Shown piece after piece: positions 45,004 through 54,760 of a stretch of DNA of 64,000 bases. Origin of the DNA: Kitasatospora sp. NBC_01246 (lineage in GTDB: Bacteria; Actinomycetota; Actinomycetes; Streptomycetales; Streptomycetaceae); NCBI RefSeq assembly GCF_036226505.1, contig NZ_CP108484.1:2852001-2916000 (forward strand), written 5' to 3'. The notes under the pieces were generated by a model. That model searched no databases. It was given only the letters and a program-made list of their open reading frames with translations, and was not told the DNA's origin. Position numbers and translations under genes: made by a program. Numbering within the stretch: position 1 is the first letter of the stretch; every line of letters begins with the position of its first letter.

Positions 45004-46110
45004 CTACTTGCCGGCGCTCGCCAGTTCGTGGTCGTCCCCGCCGCCGCCCGCGGCGGCCTCCTTGCGGTTGCGCAGGATCGACGAGCCGAGGGCGAGGCCG
45101 ATGAAGGCGACACCGATCAGGCCGGTGACGATCTCCGGGATGTGGTACTCGATGCCGACCAGCAGGATCACCGAGAGCGCGCCGATCGCGTAGTGCGCGC
45201 CGTGCTCCAGGTAGACGTAGTCGTCGAGGGTGCCCTGACGGACCAGGTAGACGGTCAGCGAGCGGATGTACATCGCGCCGATGCCGAGGCCCAGGGTGAT
45301 CTGGAAGATGTCGCTGGAGATCGCGAACGCGCCGACCACGCCGTCGAAGGAGAACGACGCGTCCAGCACCTCCAGGTACATGAAGAGGAAGAACGCGGCC
45401 TTGCCGCCCACCTGGACGATGGACTTCCCGGACTTGCCGGTCTCCTCCTCCTCCTCGGCCTCCTCCTCCAGGCCCGCCTCGAAGATCGAGGAGAGCCCGT
45501 TGACGGAGAGGTAGGTGACCAGGCCGAGCACTCCGGCGAGCAGCACCGTCTCGGCGTGCTCCCCGGCGAAGAAGTTGGACGCCAGCAGCAGCGTGACCAG
45601 CGCGACGACCGTCGAGAAGGCCTCCAGCTTGCCGACCTTCTCCAGCGGACGCTCGATCCAGGCCAGCCAGTTGTAGTCCTTCTCCTCGAAGATGAAGTCG
45701 AGGAAGATCATCAGCAGGAAGACGCCACCGAACGCCGCGATGGCCGGGTTGGCGGCCTCCAGGTACTGGGCGTAGGTGGAACCCTCGTAGGTCTTGTCGG
45801 AGTTGAGCGCGAGGTCGATGACGGTCGCGGGGCTGAGGTGCGCGGTGAGGCCGACGACCAGCAGCGGGAAGATCAGCCGCATACCGAAGACGGCGATCAG
45901 CACGCCGACGGTGAGGAAGATCTTCTGCCAGTACGGGTTCATCCGCTTCAGCACCGTGGCGTTGACCACCGCGTTGTCGAACGACAGGGAGATCTCCAGG
46001 ATGGAGAGGATCAGCACGATGCCGAATCCTTCAGCTCCCCAGAGCAGGCCGGCTGCGATCAGCCCGATGACGGTGATCGCGAATGACCAGCCGAAGGTGC
46101 GGAGGAACAC
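45004..46110 (-). CDS. TerC/DUF475 family integral membrane protein
   Basis: A 368-residue membrane protein with about nine helices. TerC-type blocks are ISLSFDNAVVNATVLKRMNP, FGMRLIFPLLVVGL and VLDASFSFDGVVGAFAISSDIF, each with an intramembrane Asp. A soluble loop with EEEAEEEEETGKSGKS lies in the middle. TerC proteins are linked to tellurite resistance and, in other lineages, to Mn2+ handling or thylakoid assembly. GTG at 46110 has GGAGGAA before it. Two terD genes lie directly upstream on the same strand, so TerD-TerC membrane complexes are likely. Confidence 0.9.
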   Translation of the reverse strand: MFLRTFGWSFAITVIGLIAAGLLWGAEGFGIVLILSILEISLSFDNAVVNATVLKRMNPYWQKIFLTVGVLIAVFGMRLIFPLLVVGLTAHLSPATVIDLALNSDKTYEGSTYAQYLEAANPAIAAFGGVFLLMIFLDFIFEEKDYNWLAWIERPLEKVGKLEAFSTVVALVTLLLASNFFAGEHAETVLLAGVLGLVTYLSVNGLSSIFEAGLEEEAEEEEETGKSGKSIVQVGGKAAFFLFMYLEVLDASFSFDGVVGAFAISSDIFQITLGLGIGAMYIRSLTVYLVRQGTLDDYVYLEHGAHYAIGALSVILLVGIEYHIPEIVTGLIGVAFIGLALGSSILRNRKEAAAGGGGDDHELASAGK

Positions 46111-46182
46111 GGGACTTGGTTACCTTTCGAGTTCATGGCGCCGAGGACGTCGACCGCGTCGGACGCGGGTCTCGGGCCGCCG

Positions 46183-46758
46183 TTACTGTACGTTCACGCC
46201 GAAATCGAGGGCAATGCCGCGCAGACCAGAGGCGTACCCCTGGCCCACCGCGCGGAACTTCCACTCGCCCGCGTAGCGGTACAGCTCGCCGAAGATCATC
46301 GCGGTCTCGCTGGAGGCGTCCTCGGTCAGGTCGTACCGCGCGATCTCCTGCCCGTCCAGGGAGTTGACCACCCGGATGTAGGCGTTGCGCACCTGACCGA
46401 AGTTCTGCAGGCGCGACTCGGCGTCGTAGATCGACACCGGGAAGGCCACCTTGTCCACCTGCGGGGGGACGAGGTCCAGGTTGACCAGCACGACCTCGTC
46501 GTCGCCGTCGCCGTCGCCGGTGAGGTTGTCACCGGTGTGCTCGACCGAGCCCTCGGGGCTCTTCAGGTTGTTGTAGAAGACGAAGTACTCGTCACCGAGC
46601 ACCCGGCCTCCCGAGCAGAGCAGCGCGCTCGCATCGAGGTCGAACGGCGCACCGGTGGTCGAGCGGGCGTCCCAGCCGAGGCCGATCTGGACCTGCGTCA
46701 GATTCGGCGCGGCCTTGGTGAGCGAGACGTTTCCACCCTTGGCGAGCGTGACACTCAT
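46183..46758 (-). CDS. terD: TerD family calcium-binding stress protein
   Basis: A 191-residue canonical Ter[73 protein letters not shown] and [34 protein letters not shown]. The GDGDGDDE loop and DLDAS supply the Ca2+ ligands known from TerD structures. It starts the gene pair with the TerC-like protein 72 bp downstream. The related protein at 47085-47660 is a close paralogue, so a tandem duplication is likely. Confidence 0.95.
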   Translation of the reverse strand: MSVTLAKGGNVSLTKAAPNLTQVQIGLGWDARSTTGAPFDLDASALLCSGGRVLGDEYFVFYNNLKSPEGSVEHTGDNLTGDGDGDDEVVLVNLDLVPPQVDKVAFPVSIYDAESRLQNFGQVRNAYIRVVNSLDGQEIARYDLTEDASSETAMIFGELYRYAGEWKFRAVGQGYASGLRGIALDFGVNVQ

Positions 46759-47084
46759 GGCTGTCCTTCCTCCCTTTTCCTCCCGGGGCGCATCTCAAGG
46801 TCTATTCCCCCGTGGCCCCGCCCGGCCTCCTTCGGCCGGCTGAACTTCCTGAACTCCTATCCTTCCAGTGCGCCGGACCGGCTCGAAGCCGGGGCGCACG
46901 AACCGGTGACCCCCGGCCGGGCCCCACCCGCCGCCCGCCCCGGGCGCCACGAAGCCGCACAGCGCGAACCCGAGCGACACGGCCCCGGACAGCACGAAGC
47001 CGGGGCGGCCGCCGACGCCCTCGCGTCCGCGGCCGGCCCCGGCCCGGTGGTACTCCGTCAGGCCCGGCGGGCCCGCCGCCCGGC
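46759..47084. other. Intergenic region between the two terD genes
   Basis: 326 bp, very GC-rich, with no codon pattern that supports a gene on either strand. It should hold the promoter of the downstream terD gene. Several imperfect ACGAAGCC(G/C) units are visible. Confidence 0.55.
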
Positions 47085-47660
47085 TCAGACGTTGACGCCG
47101 AAGTCCTGGGCGATGCCGCGCAGGCCGGAGGCGTACCCCTGGCCGATGGCGCGGAACTTCCACTCGGCGCCGTTGCGGTACAGCTCGCCGAAGACCATCG
47201 CGGTCTCGGTCGAGGCGTCCTCGGAGAGGTCGTACCGGGCCAGCTCCTTGTTGTCGGCCTGGTTCACCACGCGGATGAACGCGTTGCGGACCTGGCCGAA
47301 GTTCTGGGTCCGGTTCTCGGCGTCGTAGATCGACACCGGGAAGACGATCTTCTGCACATCGGCCGGCACGGTCGCCAGGTCGACCTTGATGGCCTCGTCG
47401 TCGCCCTCGCCGGCACCGGTCAGGTTGTCGCCGGTGTGCTCGACCGAGCCCTCGGGGCTCTTCAGGTTGTTGAAGAAGACGAAGTTGCCGTCCTTGTCGA
47501 CCTTGCCCTGGTCGTTGCAGAGCAGGGCGCTGGCGTCCAGGTCGAAGTCCGTGCCGGTGGTGGTACGGACGTCCCAGCCAAGGCCGATGACCACGGCGGT
47601 CAGGCCGGGGGCTTCCTTGGTGAGCGAGACATTGCCGCCCTTGCTCAGGCTGACACCCAC
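47085..47660 (-). CDS. terD: TerD family calcium-binding stress protein
   Basis: A 191-residue canonical TerD starting at GTG behind GGAGGACAA. It differs from its neighbour mainly in loops ([24 protein letters not shown]) and keeps the DLDASALL and GDDE Ca2+ residues. The position next to ahpE, DUF3052 and aceE recalls the S. coelicolor region with tdd8, whose loss affects differentiation (from memory; orthology not tested). Soluble, cytoplasmic, probably associated with TerC at the membrane. Confidence 0.95.
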   Translation of the reverse strand: MGVSLSKGGNVSLTKEAPGLTAVVIGLGWDVRTTTGTDFDLDASALLCNDQGKVDKDGNFVFFNNLKSPEGSVEHTGDNLTGAGEGDDEAIKVDLATVPADVQKIVFPVSIYDAENRTQNFGQVRNAFIRVVNQADNKELARYDLSEDASTETAMVFGELYRNGAEWKFRAIGQGYASGLRGIAQDFGVNV

Positions 47661-47896
47661 TTGTCCTCCAAGATTCGGGAGGCACGCGCTGGTGCCCCCG
47701 TGGTGCGGTCGGAGGTGCGGCGACGATTGCGCCGAGCCTCTGACCAGCCAACGGACCGATCGTAGTGCCGGGTTCCCGTCCTGGGCGGAGAACGGGCCCG
47801 GCGTGGCTGTTCGAATCCGCGCGGGGGCCCGCCCCGCGGTCCGTCCGCAGCCCGCCGGGCCCGTCGGGCACCCCCGGGAAGGGGCGCGCGGGGACC

Positions 47897-48355
47897 TCAG
47901 AGCGCGCCGAGGACCTTCAGGTACTCCTGCTCGTCACGGGCGTCCGGCAGGTCGTTGACGACGCTCCAGCGGACCACGCCGGCCTTGTCGATCACGAAGG
48001 TGCCGCGCACCGCGCAGCCCTTCTCCTCGTTGAAGACGCCGTAGGCGCGGGAGACCTCGCCGTGCGGCCAGAAGTCGGAGAGCAGCGGGTACTCCAGGCC
48101 CTCCTGCTCGGCGAAGACGCGCTGGGTGAACGGCGAGTCGTTGGAGACGCCGAGCACCTGGACCTCGTCGTTCTGCAGGCGCGGCAGCTCCTTCTGGATC
48201 GCGCAGACCTCGCCGGTGCAGACGCCGGTGAAGGAGAACGGGTAGAAGACCAGGACGACGTTCTTCTCGCCCCGGAAGTCGGAGAGCCTGACCAGCTCGC
48301 CGTGCTGGTTCTTCAGCTCGAAGTCCGGAGCCTCGGTGCCGACCTCGATGGCCAT
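47897..48355 (-). CDS. ahpE: AhpE-type peroxiredoxin
   Basis: A 152-residue thiol peroxidase. [18 protein letters not shown] holds the peroxidatic Cys46 and a second Cys51; the family arginine is in the late [16 protein letters not shown] block. AhpE reduces hydroperoxides and peroxynitrite and is reduced by mycothiol/mycoredoxin in actinomycetes. ATG at 48355 is preceded by AAAGGTC. Next to DUF3052 and aceE, a conserved order in Streptomyces, it may protect the oxygen-sensitive or peroxide-producing dehydrogenase complex. Confidence 0.93.
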   Translation of the reverse strand: MAIEVGTEAPDFELKNQHGELVRLSDFRGEKNVVLVFYPFSFTGVCTGEVCAIQKELPRLQNDEVQVLGVSNDSPFTQRVFAEQEGLEYPLLSDFWPHGEVSRAYGVFNEEKGCAVRGTFVIDKAGVVRWSVVNDLPDARDEQEYLKVLGAL

Positions 48356-48594
48356 GGTGGGACCTTTCTGACGCGACAGGGCCGCGCGGCGGGCGCGGTG
48401 AGCGCCATCCTTGCATTCGCCGACCCCGATTCGGCCGAACGGGTGAGGCGGCCGGTGCTCGGGGCGCCTGCTTTCGCCCTCGGCGAACGCGACCCCGGCA
48501 GGGGATCCAGCCCGGAACGCGAAACGGCCGGGCCCCGCTGGAGGAAGCTCCAACGGGGCCCGGCTCTGGATCGCGGCTCAGGCGCGAGGGGCGC

Positions 48595-49029
48595 TCAGCG
48601 CTTGCCCGCCTTGGCGGCCTTGGTCGCCAACCGGGTGGCGGCCCAGTCCTTGGCGATGGCGATCGAGCTGGTCTGCGAGAGGCCGGCGGTCCGGGCCGCG
48701 TCGGCGATGTCGGACGCCTCGATGTGGCCGTCCCGGCCGGTCTTGGGCGTCAGAAGCCAGATCAGGCCGCCCTCGGCCAGGTATTCCAGGGCGTCGACGA
48801 GGGAGTCGGTGAGATCTCCGTCGTCGTCGCGGTGCCACAGCAGGACGGCGTCGGCGACGTCGTCGTAGTCCTCGTCGACGAGATCTGTCCCGGTGATCTC
48901 CTCGATGCCCTCGCGGAGTTCCTGGTCACTGTCTTCGTCGTACCCCAGCTCCTGGATGATCTGGTCCTTCTCGAATCCGAGACGGTGGGCCGGGTTGGAC
49001 TTGTCCGCGGGGTCCGCGGTCGCGCTCAC
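48595..49029 (-). CDS. DUF3052 family protein
   Basis: A 144-residue acidic soluble protein starting at GTG with GGAGG 8 nt upstream. It contains RLGFEKDQIIQELGYDEDSDQELREGIEEITGTDLVDEDYDDVADAVLLW and a C-terminal basic KDWAATRLATKAAKAGKR. DUF3052 proteins are conserved in actinobacteria next to aceE and lack an assigned function. The divergent position to aceE suggests a link to central metabolism or its control, but nothing in the sequence shows a mechanism. Confidence 0.88.
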   Translation of the reverse strand: MSATADPADKSNPAHRLGFEKDQIIQELGYDEDSDQELREGIEEITGTDLVDEDYDDVADAVLLWHRDDDGDLTDSLVDALEYLAEGGLIWLLTPKTGRDGHIEASDIADAARTAGLSQTSSIAIAKDWAATRLATKAAKAGKR

Positions 49030-49545
49030 GGGAATAACCTCCAGTATTCGGCTCGGCATCCATGCCGAGGCTGTGGCCGTAGTCCACACGGGCGCGGCGG
49101 TTCGCGCAAGTACCCGACCCCCGATCCCCTCCAAAGGTTGACGTGTCGCAGGGGGACACGCCGGTCGACGTGTCGTGAATCACACCGATTTGCCCTTCTC
49201 TGCATGGGACAAGGATGCTTCGGGTGACCCCGGTCCACAGGCCGTACGCGTGCCCGAGATGCGAACGGCATTCGGGTCCGCGCGTGCGCGGGCGTAGAGT
49301 CTCCTGTTGGCCCTCACCCCGACCGCCCGCCATCGGACGATCGGGCAACCAGGTCGGACCACCTCTGTTCGTAACACCCGGTGGTGCGGGGCGCAGGCAA
49401 TAGCGCCTGCTCCGCGCGCCGCCAGACCGCTCCGCCTACCGGGCGCAGCGGTTACCGATCGGTAGAGATGACGGATCTCCGAGCGCGGTAGCACGATGGA
49501 GGCGGCGCGACACACCTCAGTTTCGACCGACAGTGAAGGAACAGC
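49030..49545. promoter_or_regulatory. Divergent DUF3052/aceE regulatory region
   Basis: 516 bp without a convincing gene. A perfect 12-bp palindrome, TACCGATCGGTA, lies at 49453-49464, about 80 bp before aceE. CGTGTC and GACACG pair around position 49153, and GACGTGTCG occurs twice near 49140-49175. These are candidate operators for control of pyruvate oxidation. Confidence 0.5.
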
Positions 49546-52296
49546 GTGGCTTCCGGATCCGATCGCAACCCGATCATCATTGGCGGCCTTCCGAGTCAGG
49601 TCCCGGACTTCGATCCCGAGGAGACCGCGGAATGGCTGGAGTCGCTTGACGCGGCCATCGACGAGCGGGGGCGCGAGCGTGCCCGCTACCTGATGCTCCG
49701 CTTGATCGAGCGCGCCCGCGAGAAGCGTGTCGCCGTGCCCGAGATGCGCAGCACGGACTACATCAACACCATCGCCACCAAGGACGAGCCGTTCTTCCCC
49801 GGCAACGAGGAGATCGAGCGCAAGGTCCTCAACGCGACCCGCTGGAATGCGGCCGTCATGGTCTCCCGGGCGCAGCGTCCGGGCATCGGCGTCGGCGGCC
49901 ACATCGCCACCTTCGCCTCCTCCGCGTCGCTCTACGACGTGGGCTTCAACTACTTCTTCCGCGGCAAGGACGCCGAGGGCGAGTCCGGCGACCAGATCTT
50001 CTTCCAGGGTCACGCCTCCCCCGGCATCTACGCCCGCGCCTTCCTCCTGGACCGACTGTCCGAGCAGCAGCTCGACGCCTTCCGCCAGGAGAAGTCGAAG
50101 GCGCCGTACGGCCTCTCCAGCTACCCCCACCCGCGGCTGATGCCGGACTTCTGGGAGTTCCCGACCGTCTCGATGGGCCTCGGCCCGCTCGGCGCGATCT
50201 ACCAGGCCCGGATGAACCGCTACCTGGAGCACCGGGGCATCAAGGACACCTCCGCCTCGCACGTGTACGCCTTCCTCGGCGACGGCGAGATGGACGAGCC
50301 GGAGTCGCTGGGCCAGCTGTCGCTCGCCGCGCGTGAGGGCCTGGACAACCTGACCTTCGTGGTCAACTGCAACCTGCAGCGCCTGGACGGCCCGGTCCGC
50401 GGCAACGGCAAGATCATCCAGGAGCTGGAGTCCCAGTTCCGGGGCGCCGGCTGGAACGTCATCAAGCTGGTCTGGGACCGCAGCTGGGACCCGCTGCTCG
50501 CACAGGACCGCGACGGCGTCCTGGTGAACAAGCTGAACACCACGGTCGACGGCCAGTTCCAGACGTACGCCACCGAGACCGGCGCGTACATCCGCGAGAA
50601 CTTCTTCGGCGGCGACCTGCGGCTGCGCAAGATGGTCGAGAGCATGACCGACCAGCAGATCCAGCACCTGGGTCGCGGCGGCCACGACCACGCCAAGGTC
50701 TACGCGGCGTTCAAGGCGGCCCGCGAGCACACGGGCCAGCCGACGGTCATCCTGGCCCAGACGGTCAAGGGCTGGACGCTCGGCCCCAACTTCGAGGGCC
50801 GCAACGCGACGCACCAGATGAAGAAGCTGACGGTCGAGGACCTGAAGCGCTTCCGCGACCGCCTGCACATCCCGATCACGGACAAGCAGTTGGAGGAGGG
50901 CTACCCGCCCTACTACCACCCGGGCCGTGACTCGGAGGAGATCCAGTACATGCACGACCGCCGCAAGGAGCTGGGCGGCTACGTGCCGACCCGCAAGGTG
51001 CGGCCGCGTCAGCTGGAGCTGCCGGGCGACGACGCGTACAAGGCGGTCAAGAAGGGTTCGGGCAACCAGACCATCGCCACCACGATGGCGTTCGTCCGGG
51101 TGCTCAAGGACCTGATGCGGGACAAGGGCATCGGCAACCGCTTCGTGCCGATCGCGCCCGACGAGTACCGCACCTTCGGCATGGACTCGCTGTTCCCGTC
51201 GGCGAAGATCTACAACCCGCTGGGCCAGACCTACGAGTCGGTCGACCGCGAGCTGCTGCTGGCGTACAAGGAGTCCCCGACCGGCCAGATGCTGCACGAC
51301 GGCATCTCCGAGGCGGGCTGCACGGCCTCGCTGATCGCCGCGGGCTCCTCCTACGCCACCCACGGCGAGCCGCTGATCCCGGTCTACGTCTTCTACTCGA
51401 TGTTCGGGTTCCAGCGCACCGGTGACCAGTTCTGGCAGATGGCCGACCAGCTGGCCCGCGGCTTCGTGATCGGCGCCACCGCCGGCCGGACCACGCTGAC
51501 CGGCGAGGGCCTGCAGCACGCGGACGGCCACTCGCACCTGCTGGCCTCGACCAACCCGGGCGTCGTCGCGTACGACCCCGCGTACGGCTTCGAGATCGCG
51601 CACATCGTCCAGGACGGCCTGCGGCGGATGTACGGCTCGTCGGCGGAGTTCCCGCACGGCGAGGACGTCTTCTACTACATGACCGTCTACAACGAGCCGA
51701 TCAAGATGCCGGCCGAGCCGGAGAACGTCGACGTCGAGGGCATCCTCAAGGGTCTGCACCGGTACGCCCCGGCGACCGCCGGCCAGATCCCGGCCCAGAT
51801 CCTCGCCTCCGGCGTGGCGGTGCCGTGGGCCCTGGAGGCCCAGCGCGTCCTCGCCGAGGAGTGGAACGTCAAGGCCGACGTCTGGTCGGCGACCTCCTGG
51901 AACGAGCTGCGCCGCGACGCGGTGGAGGCCGAGGAGTTCAACCTCCTGCACCCGGAGGAGCAGCAGCGCGTCCCCTACGTGACGCAGAAGCTGCAGGGCA
52001 CCGAGGGCCCGTTCGTCGCCGTCTCCGACTGGATGCGCGCGGTGCCGGACCAGATCTCGCGCTGGGTGCCGGGGCAGTACCAGTCGCTGGGTGCCGACGG
52101 CTTCGGCTTCGCCGACACCCGTGGCGCGGCCCGTCGCTTCTTCCACATCGACGCGCAGTCGGTCGTCCTGGGCGTGCTCACCGAGCTCGCCAAGCAGGGC
52201 AAGATCGACCGCAGCGCCCTGAAGGACGCGATCGACCGCTACCAGCTGCTGGACGTGGCCGCGGCCGACCCGGGTGCCGCCGGCGGCGACGCCTGA
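49546..52296 (+). CDS. aceE: Pyruvate dehydrogenase E1 component (homodimeric)
   Basis: A 916-residue thiamine-diphosphate enzyme that decarboxylates pyruvate and acetylates the lipoyl domain of E2. Seen: [22 protein letters not shown], the ThDP motif [64 protein letters not shown] and [13 protein letters not shown]. Length and layout match the E. coli/actinobacterial AceE rather than the alpha2beta2 type. GTG start with AAGGAACAGC before it. E2 and E3 genes are elsewhere. A hairpin terminator follows. Confidence 0.97.
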   Translation: MASGSDRNPIIIGGLPSQVPDFDPEETAEWLESLDAAIDERGRERARYLMLRLIERAREKRVAVPEMRSTDYINTIATKDEPFFPGNEEIERKVLNATRWNAAVMVSRAQRPGIGVGGHIATFASSASLYDVGFNYFFRGKDAEGESGDQIFFQGHASPGIYARAFLLDRLSEQQLDAFRQEKSKAPYGLSSYPHPRLMPDFWEFPTVSMGLGPLGAIYQARMNRYLEHRGIKDTSASHVYAFLGDGEMDEPESLGQLSLAAREGLDNLTFVVNCNLQRLDGPVRGNGKIIQELESQFRGAGWNVIKLVWDRSWDPLLAQDRDGVLVNKLNTTVDGQFQTYATETGAYIRENFFGGDLRLRKMVESMTDQQIQHLGRGGHDHAKVYAAFKAAREHTGQPTVILAQTVKGWTLGPNFEGRNATHQMKKLTVEDLKRFRDRLHIPITDKQLEEGYPPYYHPGRDSEEIQYMHDRRKELGGYVPTRKVRPRQLELPGDDAYKAVKKGSGNQTIATTMAFVRVLKDLMRDKGIGNRFVPIAPDEYRTFGMDSLFPSAKIYNPLGQTYESVDRELLLAYKESPTGQMLHDGISEAGCTASLIAAGSSYATHGEPLIPVYVFYSMFGFQRTGDQFWQMADQLARGFVIGATAGRTTLTGEGLQHADGHSHLLASTNPGVVAYDPAYGFEIAHIVQDGLRRMYGSSAEFPHGEDVFYYMTVYNEPIKMPAEPENVDVEGILKGLHRYAPATAGQIPAQILASGVAVPWALEAQRVLAEEWNVKADVWSATSWNELRRDAVEAEEFNLLHPEEQQRVPYVTQKLQGTEGPFVAVSDWMRAVPDQISRWVPGQYQSLGADGFGFADTRGAARRFFHIDAQSVVLGVLTELAKQGKIDRSALKDAIDRYQLLDVAAADPGAAGGDA

Positions 52297-52329
52297 GCGC
52301 TCGGTGAGCCGGTGAACCGGTGAACCCAG

Positions 52330-52360
52330 GGGCCGGACCTCCTCCGTGGAGGTCCGGCCC
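52330..52360 (+). terminator. aceE terminator
   Basis: A perfect 13-bp stem (52330-52342 with 52348-52360) around a 5-nt loop, followed by TTC, lies 34 bp past the aceE stop. Confidence 0.85.
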
Positions 52361-52388
52361 TTCGCCGTTCCCGCCGCCGGATCCCCGG

Positions 52389-52404
52389 TGTGACCTCCGT
52401 CACA
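52389..52404. promoter_or_regulatory. Canonical CRP-type site
   Basis: TGTGACCTCCGTCACA is a perfect TGTGA-N6-TCACA palindrome and also fits the Streptomyces Crp pattern GTG-N6-GNCAC. It lies 75-90 bp before the Ddn-like gene. Confidence 0.72.
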
Positions 52405-52415
52405 TCCCCTTGAAC

Positions 52416-52431
52416 CTCACACAGGTGTGAG
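52416..52431. promoter_or_regulatory. Second palindrome in the Ddn-like promoter
   Basis: CTCACACAGGTGTGAG is a perfect 7+2+7 inverted repeat just upstream of a TAGGGT -10-like hexamer (52436-52441). With the CRP-type site it suggests dual control. Confidence 0.6.
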
Positions 52432-52478
52432 CTCCTAGGGTCGTTCCCAGATGAACCGGACCACCCAGGAGGTCTCCC

Positions 52479-52925
52479 ATGAACGCCGTCCACCCCGAGC
52501 CCGCCGCCGGCGGCAACGCGTACAACCGCGGTGTGATCACCGAGTTCCGGGCCTCGGCCGGCACGGTCGGCGGCTCCTTCGCGGGCACCCCGCTGCTGCT
52601 GCTCACCACCTGGGGCCGGCGCAGCGGCGAGCCGCGCACCACCCCGCTGGTCCATCTGACGGAGGGCGGCCGACCCGTCGTCTTCGCCTCGAACGGCGGC
52701 GCCCCGGCCGATCCGGACTGGTACCGCAACCTGGCCGCCCGCCCCGAGGTCACCGTCGAGCTCGGCGCCGAGCGCTACCCGGCGCTGGCCGTCCCGGTGA
52801 CCGGCGGCGAGCGGTACGAGGCACTCTGGGCGGCCCAGATCGCCGCCCAGCCGGCGTTCGCCGCCTACCGGGCGCGGGCCGGGCGCGTGGTGCCGCTGGT
52901 GGAGCTGCGCCGCGCGGCGGGCTGA
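52479..52925 (+). CDS. Ddn-like F420-dependent nitroreductase/quinone reductase family protein
   Basis: A 148-residue protein of the Ddn family, split-barrel flavin/F420 enzymes that reduce quinones and nitro compounds. Seen: FRASAGTVGGSFAGTPLLLLTTWGRRSGEPRTTPLVHL, VVFASNGGAPADPDWYRNLAARPEVTVELGAERYPA and the tail YRARAGRVVPLVEL. The GRRSGEPRTTPL segment and DWYRNL block bind deazaflavin F420 in known members. A good GGAGG site lies 7 nt before the ATG. The promoter carries a CRP-type palindrome. The partner F420 biosynthesis genes are elsewhere. Confidence 0.92.
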   Translation: MNAVHPEPAAGGNAYNRGVITEFRASAGTVGGSFAGTPLLLLTTWGRRSGEPRTTPLVHLTEGGRPVVFASNGGAPADPDWYRNLAARPEVTVELGAERYPALAVPVTGGERYEALWAAQIAAQPAFAAYRARAGRVVPLVELRRAAG

Positions 52926-52940
52926 CCCGGAAGGCCGACG

Positions 52941-52994
52941 CGCGAAGCCGGTGGCCCCGGACTCCCTCGGGAGTCCGGGGCCACCGGCTTCGCG
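52941..52994. terminator. Very long bidirectional hairpin terminator
   Basis: A perfect 26-bp stem (52941-52966 with 52969-52994) with only 2 unpaired bases separates the convergent Ddn-like and MFS genes. Confidence 0.85.
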
Positions 52995-53006
52995 GTCCGC
53001 GGGCGG

Positions 53007-54611
53007 TCAGATGTGGACGGCCGGGCCGGCCTCGCCCTTGCCCCGGCGGGCGAGCAGCCCGAGCAGGGCGGCGGCGAAGGCCACCACGGACGCCACCGCG
53101 AAGGCGAGCGACATCCCGCTGAGGAAGGACTGGTGGACGGCGCCGGCCATCGCGTCTACCACCTCGGCCGGGGTCCCCTCCGGGGCGGGCGGGGCGAAGC
53201 CGAGCTGGGCCGCCTGCTTGAGGCCCTCGGCCTCGGCGCCCTGGACCGGCGGCAGGCCGGCCTCGGCCCACTTGCCGGGCAGCACGTCGCCGACCTTGGC
53301 GGCCATCAGGGCGCCCAGCGCCGCGGTGCCGAGGCTGCCGCCGACCTGCATCGCGGCCTGCTGGAGGCCTCCGGCCACGCCGGAGAGCTCCATCGGCGCG
53401 TTGCCGACGATCACCTCGGTGGCGCCGACCATGACCGGGCTCATGCCCAGGCCCATCAGGACGAACCAGAGCGACATCACCCCGGCACCGGAGCCCTCGT
53501 CCAGGGTGGACATCCCGAACATCGCCACGGTGGTGATCAGCATGCCGGCCACGATCGGGACCCGCGGGCCGAGCCGGCCGATGGCCAGCCCCGCCACCGG
53601 CGAGCCGATGATCATCATGCCGGTCATCGGCAGCAGGTGGACGCCGGCCTCGACCGGCGCCATCCCGTGGACGTTCTGCAGGTAGAAGGTCACGAAGAAG
53701 ATCGCGCCGAAGAACGAGAAGGCCATCAGCACCATCAGCAGCGTGGCGGCCGACAGCGGGACGGAGCGGAACAGGCTGAGCGGGATCAGCGGCTCGCGGG
53801 CGACCCGCTGCCAGAGCGCGAAGGCCGTCATCAGGACCAGCGCGCCGCCCAGGAAGAGCAGGGTGCTGGTGTCGCCCCAGCCCCACTCGGGCGCCTTGAT
53901 GATGCCGAAGACCAGCGCGAACATCGCCAGCGAGAGCAGCACGATGCCGGGGACGTCGAAGGATTTGGCCGCCTTCTCGGCCCGGACGTCCCGCAGGATC
54001 CAGATGCCGAGGGCCAGCGTGAGCAGGCCGACCGGGATGTTGATGAAGAACACCGACTGCCAGCTGACGTGCTCGACCAGCAGACCGCCGACGATCGGAC
54101 CGGCCGCCGAGGACGCGCCGATCACCCCGCCCCAGATGCCGATCGCCATGTTGAGCTTCTCGACCGGGAAGGCCCCGCGCAGCAGGCCGAGCGCGGCCGG
54201 CTGGAGCAGCGCGCCGAACAGGCCCTGCAGGACGCGGCAGGCGATCACCGTCTCGATGTTGCCCGCGAAGGCGATCGCGGCCGAGGTGGCGGCGAAGCCG
54301 GCCGCGCCGACCAGGAAGGTCCGCTTGTGGCCGAAGCGGTCGCCGATCTTGCCGGCGGTGATCAGGAAGACCGCGAGGGCGAGCAGGTAACCGCTGGTCA
54401 CCCACTGGATCTCGGACGGCGCGGCCTTGAGGTCGGCCTGGATGACGGGGTTCGCGATCGCGACGATCGTGCCGTCCAGCGCGACCATCATCACGCCGAC
54501 GGCGACGGTCAGCAGGGTCAGCCAGGGATGCCCCTTCAGGCCGCCCCCGGAGGACGAGTCGGGCTGCGGCGGGTCGTCCGCCTTGGTGCTCTTGACGACG
54601 GACTGGCTCAT
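53007..54611 (-). CDS. MFS drug efflux transporter (DHA2/EmrB-QacA type)
   Basis: A 534-residue 14-helix antiporter. Signatures: WLTLLTVAVGVMMVALDGTIVAIANPVIQADL (motif D1), GYLLALAVFLITAGKIGDRFGHKRTFLVGAAGF (motif A) and CRVLQGLFGALLQPAALGLLRGAFP (motif C-like/B). The last third shows the usual quality loss, with a long extracytoplasmic loop (GAEAEGLKQAAQLGFAPPAPEG). ATG at 54611 follows GGAGGG. It is divergent from a TetR gene with repeated TGACATTTG operators, so induction by its own substrate drug is likely. Confidence 0.93.
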   Translation of the reverse strand: MSQSVVKSTKADDPPQPDSSSGGGLKGHPWLTLLTVAVGVMMVALDGTIVAIANPVIQADLKAAPSEIQWVTSGYLLALAVFLITAGKIGDRFGHKRTFLVGAAGFAATSAAIAFAGNIETVIACRVLQGLFGALLQPAALGLLRGAFPVEKLNMAIGIWGGVIGASSAAGPIVGGLLVEHVSWQSVFFINIPVGLLTLALGIWILRDVRAEKAAKSFDVPGIVLLSLAMFALVFGIIKAPEWGWGDTSTLLFLGGALVLMTAFALWQRVAREPLIPLSLFRSVPLSAATLLMVLMAFSFFGAIFFVTFYLQNVHGMAPVEAGVHLLPMTGMMIIGSPVAGLAIGRLGPRVPIVAGMLITTVAMFGMSTLDEGSGAGVMSLWFVLMGLGMSPVMVGATEVIVGNAPMELSGVAGGLQQAAMQVGGSLGTAALGALMAAKVGDVLPGKWAEAGLPPVQGAEAEGLKQAAQLGFAPPAPEGTPAEVVDAMAGAVHQSFLSGMSLAFAVASVVAFAAALLGLLARRGKGEAGPAVHI

Positions 54612-54717
54612 CTGGGGCCCTCCGGGGGCATGGCAGCGAACAGACGTGGTCGTGGCGCCCCGGGCCCACCCGTCCCCACGAGTTACCCGGCCTGGGGGCG
54701 CCACGCTCCGGAGATTA

Positions 54718-54732
54718 TGTCAGCAACTGACA
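54718..54732. promoter_or_regulatory. TetR operator candidate 1
   Basis: TGTCAGCAACTGACA is a perfect 6+3+6 inverted repeat that overlaps a CTGACATTTGGCA element. It lies about 107 bp before the MFS start. Confidence 0.7.
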
Positions 54733-54760
54733 TTTGGCAAACTCTGCCTTGTTGCGGGGA

